Assembly (NCBI GenBank): GCA_959602645.1
Contig: CAUGTZ010000038.1
Location: 1 to 7,750, forward strand
Reading direction: 5' to 3'
Source: an uncultured Collinsella sp.
GTDB lineage: Bacteria; Actinomycetota; Coriobacteriia; Coriobacteriales; Coriobacteriaceae
Length of the DNA: 7,750 nucleotides
Numbering within the stretch: position 1 is the first letter of the stretch; the number at the start of each line of letters is the position of its first letter. Shown here piece after piece: positions 7,241 to 7,750 of this stretch. The notes beneath the pieces are model-generated. The model saw nothing but the letters and a program-made list of their open reading frames with translations, was not told where the DNA came from and made no database searches. The position numbers and the translations under genes were made by a program.

Positions 7241-7278
7241 TGATAAAGGTTTTACTAAAGGAGTACCAACGTTTATCA
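7241..7278. repeat. Imperfect inverted repeat
   Basis: TGATAAA at 7241-7247 is perfectly mirrored by TTTATCA at 7272-7278. Pairing continues after one mismatch with GTT (7249-7251) and AAC (7268-7270), then again near the loop (7253-7255 with 7263-7265). The loop contains AAAGGAG-like sequence. This could be a two-site operator or a leader hairpin. Confidence 0.45.
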
Positions 7279-7280
7279 AC

Positions 7281-7295
7281 GCGCCATGGTGGCGC
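7281..7295 (+). repeat. Small hairpin upstream of the RBS
   Basis: GCGCCA (7281-7286) pairs with TGGCGC (7290-7295) over a 3-base loop, ending six bases before the AGGAGG ribosome binding site of the following gene. It may influence mRNA stability or translation, but it does not cover the RBS. Confidence 0.4.
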
Positions 7296-7314
7296 CGGGC
7301 CAGGAGGTAACATC

Positions 7315-7605
7315 ATGTTCCAGGCTGGAGATGTCGTCGAGACCGACTTCGAAGGATTTCTGAAGCTGTTGCGTTCCAAGACGCGCGCTTTCGTGTCGAT
7401 CAACGATCACGAGTACTACATTACGCACACCGATGGCTATTGGCGTGTTCAGGATTGCGAGGCCCTCAACGATAAGGGCCATTTTACTGACTGCTCCGAG
7501 CTGGTCAATACGGTCTGCGAGGTCGTCGAGCTGCCTTGGATCTGCGGCAAGAGCCTGCACGACAGCTTCTCGGGCGCCACGGTCTACGAGGCCGTCGCTG
7601 CTTAA
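7315..7605 (+). CDS. Uncharacterised small protein, 96 residues
   Basis: I do not recognise this family. The 96-residue protein is acidic and soluble, with no signal peptide or membrane segment. Its composition and patterned hydrophobics suggest a compact alpha/beta fold: N-terminal helix near 10-22 (TDFEGFLKLLRSK), strands near 24-45 (RAFVSINDHEYYITHTDGYW), a helix near 60-70, then the motif ELPWICGKSLHDSF (72-85). Four cysteines (48, 60, 68, 77) are not arranged as an obvious metal finger. Coding is well supported: the ATG follows AGGAGG at 7302-7307 with a 7-base spacer, codon use is like the neighbours, and an intrinsic terminator follows 29 bases after the stop. It looks like a single-gene transcript with a long leader. 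Confidence 0.85.
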   Translation: MFQAGDVVETDFEGFLKLLRSKTRAFVSINDHEYYITHTDGYWRVQDCEALNDKGHFTDCSELVNTVCEVVELPWICGKSLHDSFSGATVYEAVAA

Positions 7606-7634
7606 CAGCCAACAATCGATATTCTCTCGCAACC

Positions 7635-7666
7635 GTCGGCGCCGCCCCGCGCCGGCAGTCTTTTTT
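7635..7666 (+). terminator. Rho-independent terminator of the small gene
   Basis: GTCGGCGC (7635-7642) pairs with GCGCCGGC (7649-7656), eight pairs with one T-G, around a 6-base loop. After AGTC a run of six T (7661-7666) follows. It lies 29 bases after the stop codon of the 96-residue gene. Confidence 0.85.
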
Positions 7667-7673
7667 GTCGATA

Positions 7674-7682
7674 TGTTATATA
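7674..7682 (+). promoter_or_regulatory. Possible extended -10 box for a gene beyond the window
   Basis: TGT-TATATA at 7674-7682 resembles an extended -10 element, placed just after the terminator. A -35 at the normal distance would fall in the terminator stem and does not match. The remaining 68 bases hold no supported gene start. Confidence 0.25.
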
Positions 7683-7750
7683 GGTCGCACGTCTTGGTTG
7701 ATTTCCGATCTCAGCCGAACACATTGAGCGAATAGGCCGTTCCCGCAGCT

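Larger units (their letters stand above)
7025..7314. other. Divergent intergenic region, AT-richer than neighbours
   Basis: These 290 bases separate the nitroreductase gene from the small gene at 7315. No coding sequence is supported. Visible elements are a terminator-like fold at 7160-7208, a palindrome ATGCGCGCAT at 7225-7234, an inverted repeat at 7241-7278, a hairpin at 7281-7295 and repeated AACGTTTTATC-like boxes. I could not place a convincing -35/-10 pair for either gene. Confidence 0.6.

Noticed and set aside
7276..7632. 118-codon frame antisense to the 96-residue gene
   Set aside because: It runs through the terminator side and RBS region of a forward gene with strong expression signals, and has no start signals of its own.

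Overview
The window looks like chromosomal DNA from a high-GC Gram-positive gut bacterium, most likely a Coriobacteriia member such as Collinsella. This is inferred from strong GC bias at third codon positions, GC-rich intergenic hairpins, clear AGGAGG-type ribosome binding sites, and a mix of a housekeeping gene with lineage-type small and membrane proteins. No rRNA, tRNA, CRISPR array, insertion sequence or phage gene is visible. Overall it reads as an ordinary core region with some unusual regulatory DNA, and I found no convincing new multi-gene system.

Layout: (1) 1-228 is the leader of glmS. It holds an 8-bp perfect inverted repeat and a palindrome over the likely -10 box, and no glmS ribozyme. 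(2) 229-2076 (+) is a full-length glucosamine-6-phosphate synthase, followed by a strong intrinsic terminator. (3) 2193-2894 (-) is a GntR-type regulator of the FadR/FCD class, with its own terminator facing that of glmS. (4) 3087-4121 (+) is a YeiH-family (UPF0324) membrane protein, a putative anion/sulfate exporter. It is divergent from the GntR gene across a 192-bp region that contains a small palindrome, so the regulator may control both genes. (5) 4122-4386 is rich in inverted repeats. (6) 4387-5604 (+) is a regulator built like a sigma-54 activator (PAS-like sensor, AAA+ core, Fis-type helix-turn-helix), but its Walker A, Walker B and GAFTGA elements are missing or degraded. (7) 5689-6264 (+) is an unrecognised single-pass membrane protein with a basic N-terminal half and an acidic, low-complexity tail; it has its own extended -10 promoter. 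(8) 6503-7024 (-) is a small FMN nitroreductase, convergent with the previous gene across hairpins that lack U-tracts. (9) 7025-7314 is an AT-richer divergent region with repeated boxes and a terminator-like fold. (10) 7315-7605 (+) is an unrecognised 96-residue protein with a strong RBS and an intrinsic terminator. The last 84 bases hold only a possible promoter for a gene outside the window.

Functionally, glmS supplies glucosamine-6-phosphate for the cell wall. The GntR-YeiH pair looks like a regulator and transporter module. The degenerate activator may act on its own leader or on neighbours, but no target is proven. The most interesting items are the degenerate activator and the palindromic sites upstream of it.
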